A DNA stretch of 50,905 nt from Xanthobacteraceae bacterium (GTDB lineage Bacteria; Pseudomonadota; Alphaproteobacteria; Rhizobiales; Xanthobacteraceae), in NCBI GenBank assembly GCA_019746135.1, contig JAIESI010000280.1, forward strand, positions 1-50,905, given 5' to 3'. A program made the translations under genes and the position numbers. Below, piece by piece: positions 16,004 to 25,498 of the stretch (position 1 is its first letter; each line of letters starts with the position of its first letter). Under the pieces are notes generated by a model. It saw only the letters and a list, made by a program, of their open reading frames with translations, searched no databases and was not told the DNA's origin.

Positions 16004-17211
16004 TGACTGTAGGAGCGCACGCCGCGGCTGAACCACCACAGCAGCACTGACATTCCGCCGGCGATCAGGATGCCAAACACCAGCGGCCACGCGGTCCTGC
16101 CGAGCGCATGGCCGACGATCGCACCCACCGCCGCCGAAAGCGTTTGCGTGCTGAAGCCGAGCAGCGACGAGGCGGCGCCGGCGCGGTCCGGAAACGGCAG
16201 CAGCGCGCCGGCCTGCGCCTGCGGCAGGCTCATGCCCATGCCGAACACGTAGAGGCTGGCCGCCGCGATCAGGCCTTCGGCGCGGTGCGGGCCGAAGGCC
16301 AGCAGCAGCGCCATGATCAGCCCGCTCAGCGCCATCGCCGCGGTGCCGATGCCCATGACGCGGCCGCTGCCCCAGGGCGTGACGAACCGCGCCGCGACCG
16401 ACGTGCCGGCGAGATAGCCGGCAGAGGCCACGGCAAAGCTGATACCGAACGCCATTGCCGAGTAGCCGTAGATGTCCTGCAGGACGAAGGCGGACGCGGA
16501 GATCCAGGCGAACAGGCCGCTCAGGCAGCAGGCGACGATCCCGAGATGGGCGACAAACGACGGATTTTCCAGAAACCGGCGGTACGACCGCAACGTCGAA
16601 GCAAGCGACACCGGCTCCGGCGCACGCTGGCGCAGCGTCTCCGGCAACAGAAACCAGATCATCACAAAGCCTGCCGCACCGAAGCCGAACAGCGCGATGA
16701 AATTCGAGCGCCAGCCGAACGCGGTTTCGAGCACGCCGCCCAGGAGCGGCGCGACCAGCGGCGCGAGCGCCGTGATCGCCGCCATCCGCGACATCTCGCG
16801 GCCGATGCGCGAGCCCTCGAACATGTCGCGCACCACGGCGCGGGCGAGCACGATGGCGCCGGACGCGCCAACCGCCTGCAGGAACCGCGCGGCAATCAGG
16901 GTCTCGATGGAGAACGCCAGCGTGCAGACGAGCGAGGCGACAAGAAAAAGGCCGAGCGCGGCGAGCAGCACCGGGCGTCGGCCGTGGCGGTCGGACAGCG
17001 GGCCGTACACCACCTGCGCGCAGGCGAAGCCGACGAGATAGAACGAGATCGTCAGCTGCACCTGCGCGGCCGGCGCGCCAAGCAGGCGGCCGATCGACGG
17101 CAGCGACGCGAGATACATGTCGACTGAAAGCGGTCCCAAGCCGGTCAGCAGGGCAAGCAGGACAGTCAACGCAAAAGAGCCGGGACGAAGCATCGGCAGT
17201 TTCAGTAGCAT
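15997..17211 (-). CDS. Bcr/CflA-family MFS drug-resistance transporter
   Basis: 404 residues with about twelve membrane spans. The MFS motif A between spans 2 and 3 is GPLSDRHGRRPVL, and the first span carries the acidic LSVDMYLASLP typical of DHA1 Bcr/CflA proton-drug antiporters. Predicted role is proton-driven export of drugs or metabolites at the inner membrane. Start ATG 17211 lacks a clear ribosome-binding site; ATG 17193 is an alternative. Its 3' end overlaps the penicillin-binding protein gene by 7 bp in convergent orientation, and it is divergent from the Bug gene at 17294. Confidence 0.88.
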   Translation of the reverse strand: MLLKLPMLRPGSFALTVLLALLTGLGPLSVDMYLASLPSIGRLLGAPAAQVQLTISFYLVGFACAQVVYGPLSDRHGRRPVLLAALGLFLVASLVCTLAFSIETLIAARFLQAVGASGAIVLARAVVRDMFEGSRIGREMSRMAAITALAPLVAPLLGGVLETAFGWRSNFIALFGFGAAGFVMIWFLLPETLRQRAPEPVSLASTLRSYRRFLENPSFVAHLGIVACCLSGLFAWISASAFVLQDIYGYSAMAFGISFAVASAGYLAGTSVAARFVTPWGSGRVMGIGTAAMALSGLIMALLLAFGPHRAEGLIAAASLYVFGMGMSLPQAQAGALLPFPDRAGAASSLLGFSTQTLSAAVGAIVGHALGRTAWPLVFGILIAGGMSVLLWWFSRGVRSYSHH

Positions 17212-17293
17212 GCCCCAGCACGCCGGCCACGATCATTTGTGCAGGCAGAACCAAGGGGCCAACAACCAAAGCCCCAACCGGGAGGACAGACAA

Positions 17294-18268
17294 ATGACGA
17301 CGCGTGTTGCGCCTTTGGCACTACTGGTGCTCCTGCTCTCAAGCCTCGGCGCGGCTGCACAAACGTTTCCGGCCCGTCCGGTGACCATCGTTTCGTCGAC
17401 GCCCGCCGGCGCGCTCAACGACGTTCTCGCACGCGCCGTCGGCCAGCGCCTGTCGGACAAATGGGGCCAGCCGGTCGTCATCGAGAACCGGCCGGGCGCC
17501 GCCTACGCCGTCGCGGCCATGGCCGTCGCCCGAGCCGCGCCGGACGGGCGCACCCTGATGGCCACCGAACTCGGGATTTTCACATCGCAGCCGCATCTCT
17601 ATCAGCGGGACAAACGGCCGTACGATGCCGACAAGGACCTCGTGCCGATCACCGGGCTCGCCGAGATACCGATCGCGGTGATGGCAAACCCGTCGCTTCC
17701 GGCCAAATCCATCGCCGAACTGGTCGCGCTGGCCAAGGCCAAGCCAGGCACCATCACCTACGGCACCGCCGGTCCCGGCACTGTGCCGCATCTTGTCGCG
17801 CTGCTGCTGGAAAGCCTCGCCGGGATCAAGCTCAGCGCCGTGCACTACCGTGGCGTCGGCCCGGCGCTGAACGACGTCATGGCCGGCCACATCAACCTGA
17901 TCATGATGGGGCCTTCGATCGGGCTGTCGAACTATCGGGCGGGCAAGCTCGCGATCCTCGGCGTCGCCGACGCGAAACCGATGCCGCAGCTTCCCGAGGT
18001 TCCGGCGATGGCCGATGCCGTGCCAGGCTACCTGGCCAGCGTCGGCTTCGGATTTGCCGCACCGGCCGCCATGCCGCGCGAGCTTGTGGCGCGGATCAAT
18101 GCCGACGTGCAGCAAATCCTGCGCGACCCGGAGTTCAGGGCCAAGGTCCTCGAACCGCAAATGCTGCAGCCGATGTTGGGAACGGCTGAAGCCTTCGCCG
18201 AAAGCCTCGCCGCCGAATCGAAGAAGTGGGAAAAGGTGATCAAGGACGCCAATCTGCGGATGGAATAG
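17294..18268 (+). CDS. Bug/TctC-family substrate-binding protein (copy 4)
   Basis: 324 residues. ATG 17294 follows GGGAGGACA and starts a proper signal peptide (PLALLVLLLSSLGAAAQ), so an upstream in-frame ATG at 17117 inside the divergent gene is rejected. The sequence belongs to the same subgroup as copies 1 and 2, 15 kb away: TPAGALNDVLARAVGQRL, PVVIENRPGAAYA, GHINLIMMGPSIGL and a closely similar C-terminal pattern (FRAKVLEPQMLQP). It is monocistronic and followed by a palindromic repeat. Periplasmic binding of an organic acid is inferred; no transporter membrane genes are near. Confidence 0.9.
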   Translation: MTTRVAPLALLVLLLSSLGAAAQTFPARPVTIVSSTPAGALNDVLARAVGQRLSDKWGQPVVIENRPGAAYAVAAMAVARAAPDGRTLMATELGIFTSQPHLYQRDKRPYDADKDLVPITGLAEIPIAVMANPSLPAKSIAELVALAKAKPGTITYGTAGPGTVPHLVALLLESLAGIKLSAVHYRGVGPALNDVMAGHINLIMMGPSIGLSNYRAGKLAILGVADAKPMPQLPEVPAMADAVPGYLASVGFGFAAPAAMPRELVARINADVQQILRDPEFRAKVLEPQMLQPMLGTAEAFAESLAAESKKWEKVIKDANLRME

Positions 18269-18276
18269 GCCGCCAC

Positions 18277-18399
18277 GGTCTGATGCAACTTCGCTGAATC
18301 AGACCCGTCGCTCTTTTCTCCAGTTTGGGCATGATCTTTTCCGAAAACCGCTTCACATCCCGGATCAAGTGCGGGACAAGCTTTTTCGGGATCATGCCC
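18277..18399. repeat. Composite Rhizobiales palindromic repeat
   Basis: Two palindromes lie side by side. The first (18277-18305) pairs GGTCTGAT with ATCAGACC around CAACTTCG. The second (18327-18399) pairs GGGCATGATC with GATCATGCCC, with inner CTTTTCCGAAAA and CTTTTTCGG. This combination is a widely dispersed intergenic repeat in Rhizobiales. It fills the gap between two convergent genes and may act as a two-way terminator; the CTCTTTTC run after the first palindrome fits that for the Bug gene. Confidence 0.7.
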
Positions 18400-19166
18400 T
18401 AAGCCACCGGCTCGTCCGTCATCCCATAGCGGTGCAGGTCGGTGCCGTGCACGTCGAGCCAGGCTTTGGCGCGTTCGGCATCGGCACAGACGCGCTTCAC
18501 CAGCCGCCAGAAGCGCGGCGAGTGGTTCATCTCGATCAGATGCGCAACCTCGTGGACGGCGAGATAATCGAGCACGAACGGCGGCGCGAGAATGAGCCGC
18601 CACGAATAGGACAGCACGCCGGTGGTCGAGCACGAGCCCCAGCGGCTCGACTGGTCGCGCACCGAGATGCGCTTGATCGCGACGCCGAACTGATCGGCGG
18701 CGCGGCGGCTCGCGGCGTCGAGATCGCGTAGCGCCTCGCGGTGCAGATAGTCGTTGACCCGTCGTCCGACATGCGGCGCCTCGCCGGCAACGCAAAGGCA
18801 CGGCCCGCCTTCCCCCGAGGTCTCGACCCAGACCGTGCCGCGCACACCGGGCCGGTGCGTGATGCGATGGGCGACGCCGCGCAGCGGCACCATGGTGCCG
18901 TCGGCGAACGGCACCGCCTGCGGCAACCGGTCGAGCCGCGCCGCGATCCAGCCGCCGTGCTTCTGCGCAAACTCCTTGGCCTCGCGCAGGCTGCCGCGCG
19001 GCGGCATGGTGAGGATCACCTCGCGGGTGGCGGCATGGATGCGCAGCGTGTAGCGCCGCGCCTGGCGGTGCCGCCGCACCCGCACCGGAAACGCCGTGCG
19101 GTCGAACACGACCTGGAAGGTCTGCGGTTCGCTCGGACGGCGATAGAACAAGGCGCGCAGCGGCAT
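18399..19166 (-). CDS. YgjP-like (DUF45, M48-type) zinc metallopeptidase
   Basis: 255 residues. The zinc site is HEVAH at 205-209 with a third His at 215 (MNHSPRFW), preceded by the family-specific SSRWGSCS at about 173-180 and a LDYLAVHE run. This is the pattern of YgjP/UTP-pyrophosphatase-annotated DUF45 proteins, related to SprT/M48 peptidases. No signal peptide or membrane span, so cytoplasmic. The real substrate of this family is poorly known. The stop codon lies within the arm of the flanking palindromic repeat. ATG 19166 is preceded by a weak GGGTGG. Confidence 0.85.
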   Translation of the reverse strand: MPLRALFYRRPSEPQTFQVVFDRTAFPVRVRRHRQARRYTLRIHAATREVILTMPPRGSLREAKEFAQKHGGWIAARLDRLPQAVPFADGTMVPLRGVAHRITHRPGVRGTVWVETSGEGGPCLCVAGEAPHVGRRVNDYLHREALRDLDAASRRAADQFGVAIKRISVRDQSSRWGSCSTTGVLSYSWRLILAPPFVLDYLAVHEVAHLIEMNHSPRFWRLVKRVCADAERAKAWLDVHGTDLHRYGMTDEPVA

Positions 19167-19220
19167 CGGCGGACCACCCCGAATCCAGGAGGCCGAGGAT
19201 AGCAGATCGAACGCTCAGCC

Positions 19221-19319
19221 GTCATTCCGGGGCGCCGCGAAGCGGCGAACCCGGAATCCATAACCACTGCTGCGGAGTATAGATTCCGGGCTCGCGCCTT
19301 TGGCGCGCCCCGGAATGAC
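19221..19319. repeat. Palindromic repeat family A, copy 2
   Basis: Outer arms GTCATTCCGG and CCGGAATGAC, inner GGAATCCATAACCAC and TATAGATTCC, with an additional hairpin near each end (CGCCGCGAAGCGGCG and GGCGC-type). It lies between two minus-strand genes, 13 bp from the stop of the PHB depolymerase gene, where it could end that transcript. Same orientation as the copy at 25499. Confidence 0.85.
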
Positions 19320-19332
19320 GGCGGTGGGTTGG

Positions 19333-20664
19333 TCAGCCGACGAGCTTGACCTGGACCGGCCGGCGCGCCTGCTGCGGCCGCTCGACGCTGAGGATGAAGT
19401 CGGCGATGCGCGGGGCGACCTCGGCGCGGAAGCGCGAGCCGTTGAACACGCCGTAATGGCCGACGCCCGGCTGCAGGTAATGCATCTTCTTGTCGTCCGG
19501 CAGGTTCACGCACAGGTCGTGCGCCGCCTCGGTCTGACCGACGCCGGAGATGTCGTCGTGCTCGCCCTCGACGGTGAGCAGCGCCGTGTTGCGGATCGCA
19601 CCCGGATCGACCGGCCGGCCGCGATGGGTCATCTCGCCCTTCGGCAGCAGATGACGGATAAACCCGGTGTCGACCGTCTGCAGATAGAACTCGGCGCTGA
19701 GGTCCATCACGGCGAGATACTCGTCGTAGAACTCGCGGTGCTTCTGCGCCGAGTCACCGTCGCCCTGCACCAGGTTCATGAACAGGTTGCGGTGCGCATC
19801 CATGTGCCGGTCGAGATTCATGCTGACGAAGCCGTTGAGTTGCAGGAAGCCCGGATAGACGTCGCGCATCACGCCCGGATGCGGGAACGGCACCTTGGAA
19901 ATGACATTGCGGCGGAACCAGTCGATGCCGCGATGCATGGCGAGCTGGTTGACGGCGGTCGGATTGACGCGGGTGTCGATCGGCCCGCCCATCAGCGTGA
20001 TCGAGCGCGGCGCGTAGGGATCGTCGTTGGCTTCCATCAGCGCGGTCGCGGCGAACACCGGGACCGACGGCTGGCACACCGCGACGACGTGGGTGTCGCC
20101 GCCGAGAAAATGCAGAATGCTGATCACGTAGTCGATGTAGTCGTCGAGATCGAAGCGGCCCTCGCTGATCGGCACCATGCGCGCATCGACCCAGTCGGTG
20201 ATGTAGACGTCATGATTGGCGAGGAACGTCTCGACCGTGCCACGCAACAGCGTCGCGTAGTGGCCCGACATTGGCGCGACGATCAGCATCTTGGGCTGCG
20301 GCCGCCGCGGCATGTGGCAGAACATGCGCTCGAAGTGCAGCAACCGGCAGAACGGCCGCTCCCACACCGAGGCGACATGGATCGGCGCGCGCTCGCCGCC
20401 GATCATGACGGAATCAATGCGCCAGTCGGGCTTGCCGTAGCGGCGCGTCGAGCGCTCGAACAGCTCGGCCGCCGCGGCGAGGCTCTTGCCGTAGGTGGTG
20501 TGCGCCAGCGGATTGAGCGGGTTCTTGAAGTAGAGCCGCGTCACGTCGGCAAAGGCGCGCGCCGGCTGCAACGCAGCGTGTCCGGCCTCGTACAGCCAGT
20601 AAAGGCCGTTCGACAGCACCGGACCGCCGGATTCCGGCGCTCCGCCGAATTCGCCTATCGCCAT
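19333..20664 (-). CDS. phaZ: Intracellular polyhydroxybutyrate depolymerase
   Basis: 443 residues from ATG 20664. The catalytic nucleophile is Cys197 in VCQPSVP, a lipase-box variant with Cys in place of Ser that marks intracellular PhaZ enzymes of the Ralstonia type; Asp370 in EGEHDDISG and His403 in GVGHYGVFNG complete the triad at spacings matching that family. N-terminal YWLYEAGHAALQPAR also fits. It degrades native PHB granules to mobilise stored carbon. In-frame ATGs at 20730 and 20721 would add about 20 residues; 20664 has GGGGAC upstream and better matches homologue length, but the choice is not certain. No phaC or phasin genes are in view. Confidence 0.92.
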   Translation of the reverse strand: MAIGEFGGAPESGGPVLSNGLYWLYEAGHAALQPARAFADVTRLYFKNPLNPLAHTTYGKSLAAAAELFERSTRRYGKPDWRIDSVMIGGERAPIHVASVWERPFCRLLHFERMFCHMPRRPQPKMLIVAPMSGHYATLLRGTVETFLANHDVYITDWVDARMVPISEGRFDLDDYIDYVISILHFLGGDTHVVAVCQPSVPVFAATALMEANDDPYAPRSITLMGGPIDTRVNPTAVNQLAMHRGIDWFRRNVISKVPFPHPGVMRDVYPGFLQLNGFVSMNLDRHMDAHRNLFMNLVQGDGDSAQKHREFYDEYLAVMDLSAEFYLQTVDTGFIRHLLPKGEMTHRGRPVDPGAIRNTALLTVEGEHDDISGVGQTEAAHDLCVNLPDDKKMHYLQPGVGHYGVFNGSRFRAEVAPRIADFILSVERPQQARRPVQVKLVG

Positions 20665-20837
20665 AACTTTGGGTCCCCGGCCCTCGTATTGCGACGCAGC
20701 ATAGTGACGATCGGATGACATGGTCAACATATATGACGTTCCTCAGCCAAACGTTACTGGCCGGGAACTCGCTGATTTGGCTGAATTTGCAGGCGCCACC
20801 CTGCCATGCGCGACAGGAGGAGGTCGGCTGCCGCGTC

Positions 20838-21677
20838 CTAGTCGCCGCCCTGGAGCAAAGTTCCCTCGCGCCGCGCGCTGCGCAGCAGCACGAGGAAAAT
20901 CGCGACGCCCCCGGCAAACAGCGCCGCATTCAGGGCGAAGGCCTGCGCCATCAGATCGGCGCGGAACACGTGGTCGATCAGCAGCGCCCGCATCCCCTCG
21001 AACACGTAGGTCGGCGGCAGCATCCAGGCGACCGCCTGGAGCCACGAGGGCAACACCGAGACCGGATAGTACACGCAGACAAACGGCAGCATCAGGAACA
21101 TGAAGCCCCAAGCCAGGTTCTCGGCACCGAGCCCGTGCCGCAGCAGGATGCCGGAGACGACGATGCCGATCGCCCAGCTCGTCAGCAGCAAGTTCATGAA
21201 GAACACCGCGAGCGCGAGACCCATGGCCCACAGGTTGAAGTCGAAGAACCAGATCGCGAGAAACGACACCGGCACCATGCCGATGGACAGCCGGATGACG
21301 CTCTGAATGGTCAGCGCCAGCACGAACTCGATCGGCCGCAGCGGCGTCATCATCAGGTTGCCCATGTTGCGGGCGTACATCTCCTCGAGGAACGAGATCG
21401 AGAAGCCGAGCTGGCCGCGAAACAGCACGTCCCACAGCATCACCGCGCCGATGAATGTGCTGGCGGCGCGCACCAGCGGACCCGAATTCTGCGACACGTA
21501 AATCTGCAGAAAGCCCCACATCAGCATCTGCACCGCCGGCCAGTACATCAGGTCGAGCACGCGCGGCCACGACGACACGATCAGATACGAGTGCCGCAGC
21601 ACGATCGCCAGCACACGACGCAGCGAGATCGCGGCATATTTGGGCGTGGCATATTTATGCGGCGGCAACATGCTCAT
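20838..21677 (-). CDS. ABC-2 type transporter permease
   Basis: 279 residues with about six membrane segments and an ABC-2 layout: long N-terminal cytoplasmic helix, RNMGNLMMTPLRP loop and the C-terminal YYPVSVLPSWLQ re-entrant region. Such permeases export lipids, polysaccharides or drugs. The ATG overlaps the stop of its ATPase gene by four bases (ATGA), so the two are translationally coupled. The NodJ/DrrB-like superfamily is the closest described group; the substrate is unknown. Confidence 0.85.
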   Translation of the reverse strand: MSMLPPHKYATPKYAAISLRRVLAIVLRHSYLIVSSWPRVLDLMYWPAVQMLMWGFLQIYVSQNSGPLVRAASTFIGAVMLWDVLFRGQLGFSISFLEEMYARNMGNLMMTPLRPIEFVLALTIQSVIRLSIGMVPVSFLAIWFFDFNLWAMGLALAVFFMNLLLTSWAIGIVVSGILLRHGLGAENLAWGFMFLMLPFVCVYYPVSVLPSWLQAVAWMLPPTYVFEGMRALLIDHVFRADLMAQAFALNAALFAGGVAIFLVLLRSARREGTLLQGGD

Positions 21678-22435
21678 TGCGCCGCCTCCCGCGCTTCGCC
21701 GGTGCCGCGGGCGATATCGAGAAACACCTCTTCGAGATTGGTGCGGCCGTAGCGGGCGATCAGTCCCGAAGGCGTATCGTCATCCTCGATGCGGCCGCGC
21801 TTGAGCATGATGACGCGGTCGCACAGGCGCTCGACCTCGCTCATGTTGTGCGAGGCGAGCAGCACGGTCGCGCCGCGCTCGCGGCGATAGTGCTCCAGCC
21901 GGCCGCGCACCCAGTCGGCGGTGTCGGGGTCGAGCGAGGCGGTCGGCTCGTCGAGCAGCAGGATCTCCGGCTGGTTGATCAGCGACTTCGCCAGCGCCAC
22001 GCGCGTCTTCTGGCCGGCGGACAACTTGCCGGTCGCCCGGTCGAGAAATTCGCCCATGTCGAACTCCTCGGACAGCGCGCGGATGCGGCCGCCGACGTCG
22101 TCGCAGCCGTACAGCATGCCGAACACGTTGAGGTTCTGCCGCACCGTGAGCCGCATCGGCATGTTGACGTAGGGGCTCTCGAAATTCATCCGGTGCAGCA
22201 CGCGATGCCGGCCGCGCGGCATCGCCACGCCCAGCACGGTGACGTGGCCGGAGGTCGGCTCGACGAGGCCCATGATGGTCGAGATGGTCGTGGTCTTGCC
22301 GGCGCCGTTGCCGCCCAGCAGCGCGGTGCAGGAGCCGGCTTCGATCGAGAACGAAATACCGTCCACCGCGGTCACGGCCTTATAGCGCTTGACCAGGCGG
22401 TCGAGGGCGACGGGCGATGGCGCGGGCGCGAGCAT
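21674..22435 (-). CDS. ABC-2 type transporter ATPase
   Basis: 253 residues. Walker A GGNGAGKTT, Q-loop region, signature LSAGQKTRVALAKSL (Ala replaces the second residue of the usual LSGGQ), Walker B ILLLDEP, D-loop ASLDP and switch His in LLASHNMSEVE. The MGLVEPTSGHV and LVKRYKAV stretches place it with exporters of the DrrA/CcmA/NodI type. It is the first gene of the two-gene unit and is divergent from regB, sharing a 119-bp intergenic region that must carry both promoters. Confidence 0.88.
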   Translation of the reverse strand: MLAPAPSPVALDRLVKRYKAVTAVDGISFSIEAGSCTALLGGNGAGKTTTISTIMGLVEPTSGHVTVLGVAMPRGRHRVLHRMNFESPYVNMPMRLTVRQNLNVFGMLYGCDDVGGRIRALSEEFDMGEFLDRATGKLSAGQKTRVALAKSLINQPEILLLDEPTASLDPDTADWVRGRLEHYRRERGATVLLASHNMSEVERLCDRVIMLKRGRIEDDDTPSGLIARYGRTNLEEVFLDIARGTGEAREAAQ

Positions 22436-22554
22436 GGGCGCATGGTGTGACGCGGCCCGCGGCCGGGCGCAAGCCCCAAATCTTAAGCCACGCCGCGCGC
22501 TCCTGCGGCCGATGGCAACATTGAGAACCCGCCGCAGCGAACTAAGATGGCGGC

Positions 22555-23871
22555 ATGCTCTACGACACTGCCGACCAGCTTCATCTGCCGCAGCGGCGGA
22601 ACGTGCGGCTCGACACGCTGCTGCGTCTGCGCTGGCTTGCGATCATCGGCCAGACCATCGCGGTGCTGGTGGTCTACTACGTCGTCGAATTCCAGCTGCC
22701 GATCTGGGCCTGCCTTGCGGTGATCGCCCTATCGGCGTGGCTGAACATCGCGCTGCGCGTGCGCTTCAGCCTGACGCAGCGGCTCGAGCCGACGCGCGCG
22801 GCCTGGCTGCTCGCATTCGACATTGCCGAGCTTGCGGTGCTGCTGTTCCTGACCGGCGGACTGGAAAATCCCTTCGCGTTCCTGTTCCTGTCGCCGGTGC
22901 TGCTGTCGGCGACCGCGCTGCCGCCGCGCATCACCGTGATCCTCGGCGCATTCGCCGTGCTGTGCGCGACCGTGCTGGTGTTCATTCACTATCCGCTGCC
23001 GTGGGATCAGGAAGATCCGCTGGAACTTCCCTGGATCTACCTGCTCGGCGTCTGGTTCTCGATCCTGCTCGCCATCGGCTTCATCGGCGTCTACGCCTGG
23101 CAGATCACCGAGGAGGGGCGGCAGATCTCCGAGGCGCTGGCCGCGACCGAGCTGGTGCTGGCGCGCGAGCAGCATCTGTCGCAGCTCGACGGGCTCGCAG
23201 CCGCGGCCGCGCACGAGCTCGGCACGCCGCTTGCGACCATCGCGGTGATCGCCCGCGAGCTCGAGCGCAGCACCGAAGCAAACTCGCCGCAGGCCGACGA
23301 CATCCGGCTGCTGCGCGAGCAGGCGCAACGCTGTCGCGACATCCTGACCAAGCTGACCCAGCTCTCGACCGGCGAGCCGTTCGACCGCATGCCGCTGGCG
23401 GCGCTGATCGAGGAGGTGGTCGCGCCGCACCGGAACTTCGGCATCGACATCAATGTGACGTTGCCGCAGGGCAGCTCCGACGCGCCGATGGGCGCCCGCA
23501 ACCCGGCGGTGCTTTATGGCCTCGGCAACATCCTGGAGAACGCGGTCGACTTCGCGCAGGCCCGCGTCGAGGTCCGGGCCGACTGGAACGACGACGACAT
23601 CGCGGTCACGATCAGCGACGACGGGCCGGGCTTCGCCCCCGAGATCATGGACCGGATCGGCGAGCCCTATGTGCGCTCCAGCAAGCGCCGCCGCATGAAC
23701 GGCGAGACCACCGGTCTGGGCCTGGGCTTCTTCATCGCCAAGACCCTGCTGGAACGCTCGGGCGCAGCAGTCGAATTCGAGAACCGGAGCTATCCCGACC
23801 GCGGCGCGGTCGTCGAAATCCGCTGGCACCGCAGCGATTTCGAGCGTCCTGCCGCCAATCCTGCCACTTGA
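22555..23871 (+). CDS. regB: Redox sensor histidine kinase RegB (PrrB/ActS family)
   Basis: 438 residues. Six predicted membrane spans fill residues 25-185 and include GGLENPF at 101-107, matching the quinone-responsive GGxxNPF heptad of RegB between spans 3 and 4. The phosphorylated His220 is in AAAHELGTPLA. Cys260 in REQAQRCRDIL matches the redox-active cysteine that forms an intermolecular disulfide in RegB. The ATP-binding domain has ENAVDFA (N-box), DDGPGF and GLGLGFF (G-boxes). RegB senses the oxidation state of the ubiquinone pool and phosphorylates RegA. The start ATG 22555 has only a weak ribosome-binding site. regA follows after 34 bp. Confidence 0.95.
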   Translation: MLYDTADQLHLPQRRNVRLDTLLRLRWLAIIGQTIAVLVVYYVVEFQLPIWACLAVIALSAWLNIALRVRFSLTQRLEPTRAAWLLAFDIAELAVLLFLTGGLENPFAFLFLSPVLLSATALPPRITVILGAFAVLCATVLVFIHYPLPWDQEDPLELPWIYLLGVWFSILLAIGFIGVYAWQITEEGRQISEALAATELVLAREQHLSQLDGLAAAAAHELGTPLATIAVIARELERSTEANSPQADDIRLLREQAQRCRDILTKLTQLSTGEPFDRMPLAALIEEVVAPHRNFGIDINVTLPQGSSDAPMGARNPAVLYGLGNILENAVDFAQARVEVRADWNDDDIAVTISDDGPGFAPEIMDRIGEPYVRSSKRRRMNGETTGLGLGFFIAKTLLERSGAAVEFENRSYPDRGAVVEIRWHRSDFERPAANPAT

Positions 23872-23905
23872 GCGCCGCAACCATGTTCCATAAGGTAGTG
23901 TCCCA

Positions 23906-24475
23906 ATGAGCTTGGCAATGGCCGAAACACCCCTGCCCGAGGTTCCCCAGACCGAGCGCACGCTGCTGATCGTGGAGGACGACAAGTCGTTCCTGCAGCG
24001 GCTGGCGCGCGCGATGGAGGCCCGCGGGTTCCTGGTCCGGACCGCGGAATCGGTCGGCGAGGGCCTGCAGCAGGTCGAGGCCTCGGCGCCCGCTTTTGCC
24101 GTGGTCGACATGCGGCTCGGCGACGGCAACGGCCTCGATGTCGTCTCGGCACTGAAGCAGCGGCGGCCGGAAGCCCGCGCCATCGTCCTCACCGGCTACG
24201 GCAACATCGCGACCGCGGTGAACGCGGTGAAGATCGGCGCGGTCGACTATCTCTCCAAGCCCGCCGACGCCGACGACGTGGTGGCGGCGCTGCTGGCGAC
24301 CGAGGGCCGCAAGGCCGAGCCGCCCGAGCATCCGATGTCGGCCGACCGCGTGCGCTGGGAGCACATCCAGCGCATCTACGAACTGTGCGGGCGCAACGTG
24401 TCGGAGACCGCGCGGCGGCTCAACATGCACCGCCGCACCCTACAGCGCATCCTCGCCAAGCGCGCGCCGCGCTGA
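23906..24475 (+). CDS. regA: Redox response regulator RegA (PrrA/ActR family)
   Basis: 189 residues. The receiver domain has the acidic pocket EDD at 24-26, phosphoacceptor Asp68 in VVDMRLGDG, Thr in VLTGYGN and Lys in LSKPAD. After a proline-containing linker (EPPEHP) comes a short Fis-type helix-turn-helix (IQRIYELCGRNVSETA through MHRRTLQRIL), the RegA DNA-binding domain, almost invariant in the family. RegA controls photosynthesis, respiration, nitrogen and carbon fixation and hydrogen genes in relatives. AAGG lies about nine bases before the ATG. It is co-transcribed with regB; the senC gene often found beside it in Rhodobacter is absent. Confidence 0.96.
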   Translation: MSLAMAETPLPEVPQTERTLLIVEDDKSFLQRLARAMEARGFLVRTAESVGEGLQQVEASAPAFAVVDMRLGDGNGLDVVSALKQRRPEARAIVLTGYGNIATAVNAVKIGAVDYLSKPADADDVVAALLATEGRKAEPPEHPMSADRVRWEHIQRIYELCGRNVSETARRLNMHRRTLQRILAKRAPR

Positions 24476-24521
24476 TCGCCGGCCCGACGGCCGAACAACA
24501 AATCATTTCCGGGAGGGATTC

Positions 24522-25487
24522 ATGCGGCATCGTTGGCTGGTCGGCGTTGCAATGGCGCTCGCGGGCATCACCACCGCGTCGGCGCAGAGCTGGCCGTCGA
24601 AGCCGGTGCGCATCGTCGTGCCGGTGACCGCGGGCAGCGCCACCGACGTCACCGCGCGCGTCATCGCCGACCATCTGGCGCCGCAGCTCGGCCAGCCGGT
24701 CGTGGTGGAGAACCGCACCGGCGCGGGCGGCACCACCGGCATGGGCTATGTCGCGAAGTCGGTGGAGCCCGACGGCTACACCGTGCTGGTGCATTCCGCG
24801 GCGTTCGTGATCCAGCCCGCGACGTTTCCCAATCTCGGCTACGATTCCGGCAAAGACTTCGCCGGCGTGACGCTGCTCGGCATGGCGCCGCTGGTGATGA
24901 TCGCATCGCCCGACAAGTACAAGACCTTGAAGGACATGGTGACCGCCGCCAAGGCGCGGCCGAATGCGGTGAACTATGCGACCGTCGGCTATGGTGCTGC
25001 GGCGCATCTCACCTCGGAGCGGCTGCGGCTCGCCGCGGGCTTCGAAGCCCAGCAGATCCCGTTTCGTGGCGCGCCGGAGGCGGTCAACGAGGTGCTGGCG
25101 AAGCGCGTCGATTTCTTCTTCTCGCCGACGCTGGCTGCCGTGCCGCTCATTCGCGACGGCAAGCTCAGCGCGCTCGCGGTGTCGAGCTCCAAGCGCGCGC
25201 GGTCCCTGCCCGAGGTGCCGACCACGATCGAGGCGGGCTATCCGAACTCGGACTACAATTTCTGGATCGGCATGTGGGTGCCGGTGAAGACGCCGCGCGA
25301 GGTGATCGACCGGCTCTACGCCGAGACGCGCAAGATCCTGGATATGCCGGCCGTGCAGGAAAAGCTCGCCGCGCTCGGCAACGAGCCGGCGCAAATGACG
25401 CCTGCGGAATTCGACAAGTTCTTTCAGGCCGAGATCAAGCTGAACGGCGACCTGGTGAAGGCTGCCGGAATCAAGCCGAACCCGTGA
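24522..25487 (+). CDS. Bug/TctC-family substrate-binding protein (copy 5)
   Basis: 321 residues with signal peptide (WLVGVAMALAGITTASAQ) and a strong GGGAGGGATTC before the ATG. Family motifs: PVRIVVPVTAGSATDVTAR, PVVVENRTGAGGTTG, FRGAPEAVNEVLAKRVDFFF, LPEVPTTIEAG and VPVKTPREVI. It is more distant from copies 1, 2 and 4 and resembles the general Bug group. It begins 46 bp after regA on the same strand, with no obvious terminator between, so read-through from the regBA promoter is possible. A family A palindrome lies just downstream and may end the transcript. Confidence 0.9.
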   Translation: MRHRWLVGVAMALAGITTASAQSWPSKPVRIVVPVTAGSATDVTARVIADHLAPQLGQPVVVENRTGAGGTTGMGYVAKSVEPDGYTVLVHSAAFVIQPATFPNLGYDSGKDFAGVTLLGMAPLVMIASPDKYKTLKDMVTAAKARPNAVNYATVGYGAAAHLTSERLRLAAGFEAQQIPFRGAPEAVNEVLAKRVDFFFSPTLAAVPLIRDGKLSALAVSSSKRARSLPEVPTTIEAGYPNSDYNFWIGMWVPVKTPREVIDRLYAETRKILDMPAVQEKLAALGNEPAQMTPAEFDKFFQAEIKLNGDLVKAAGIKPNP

Positions 25488-25498
25488 TTCTCTCGACT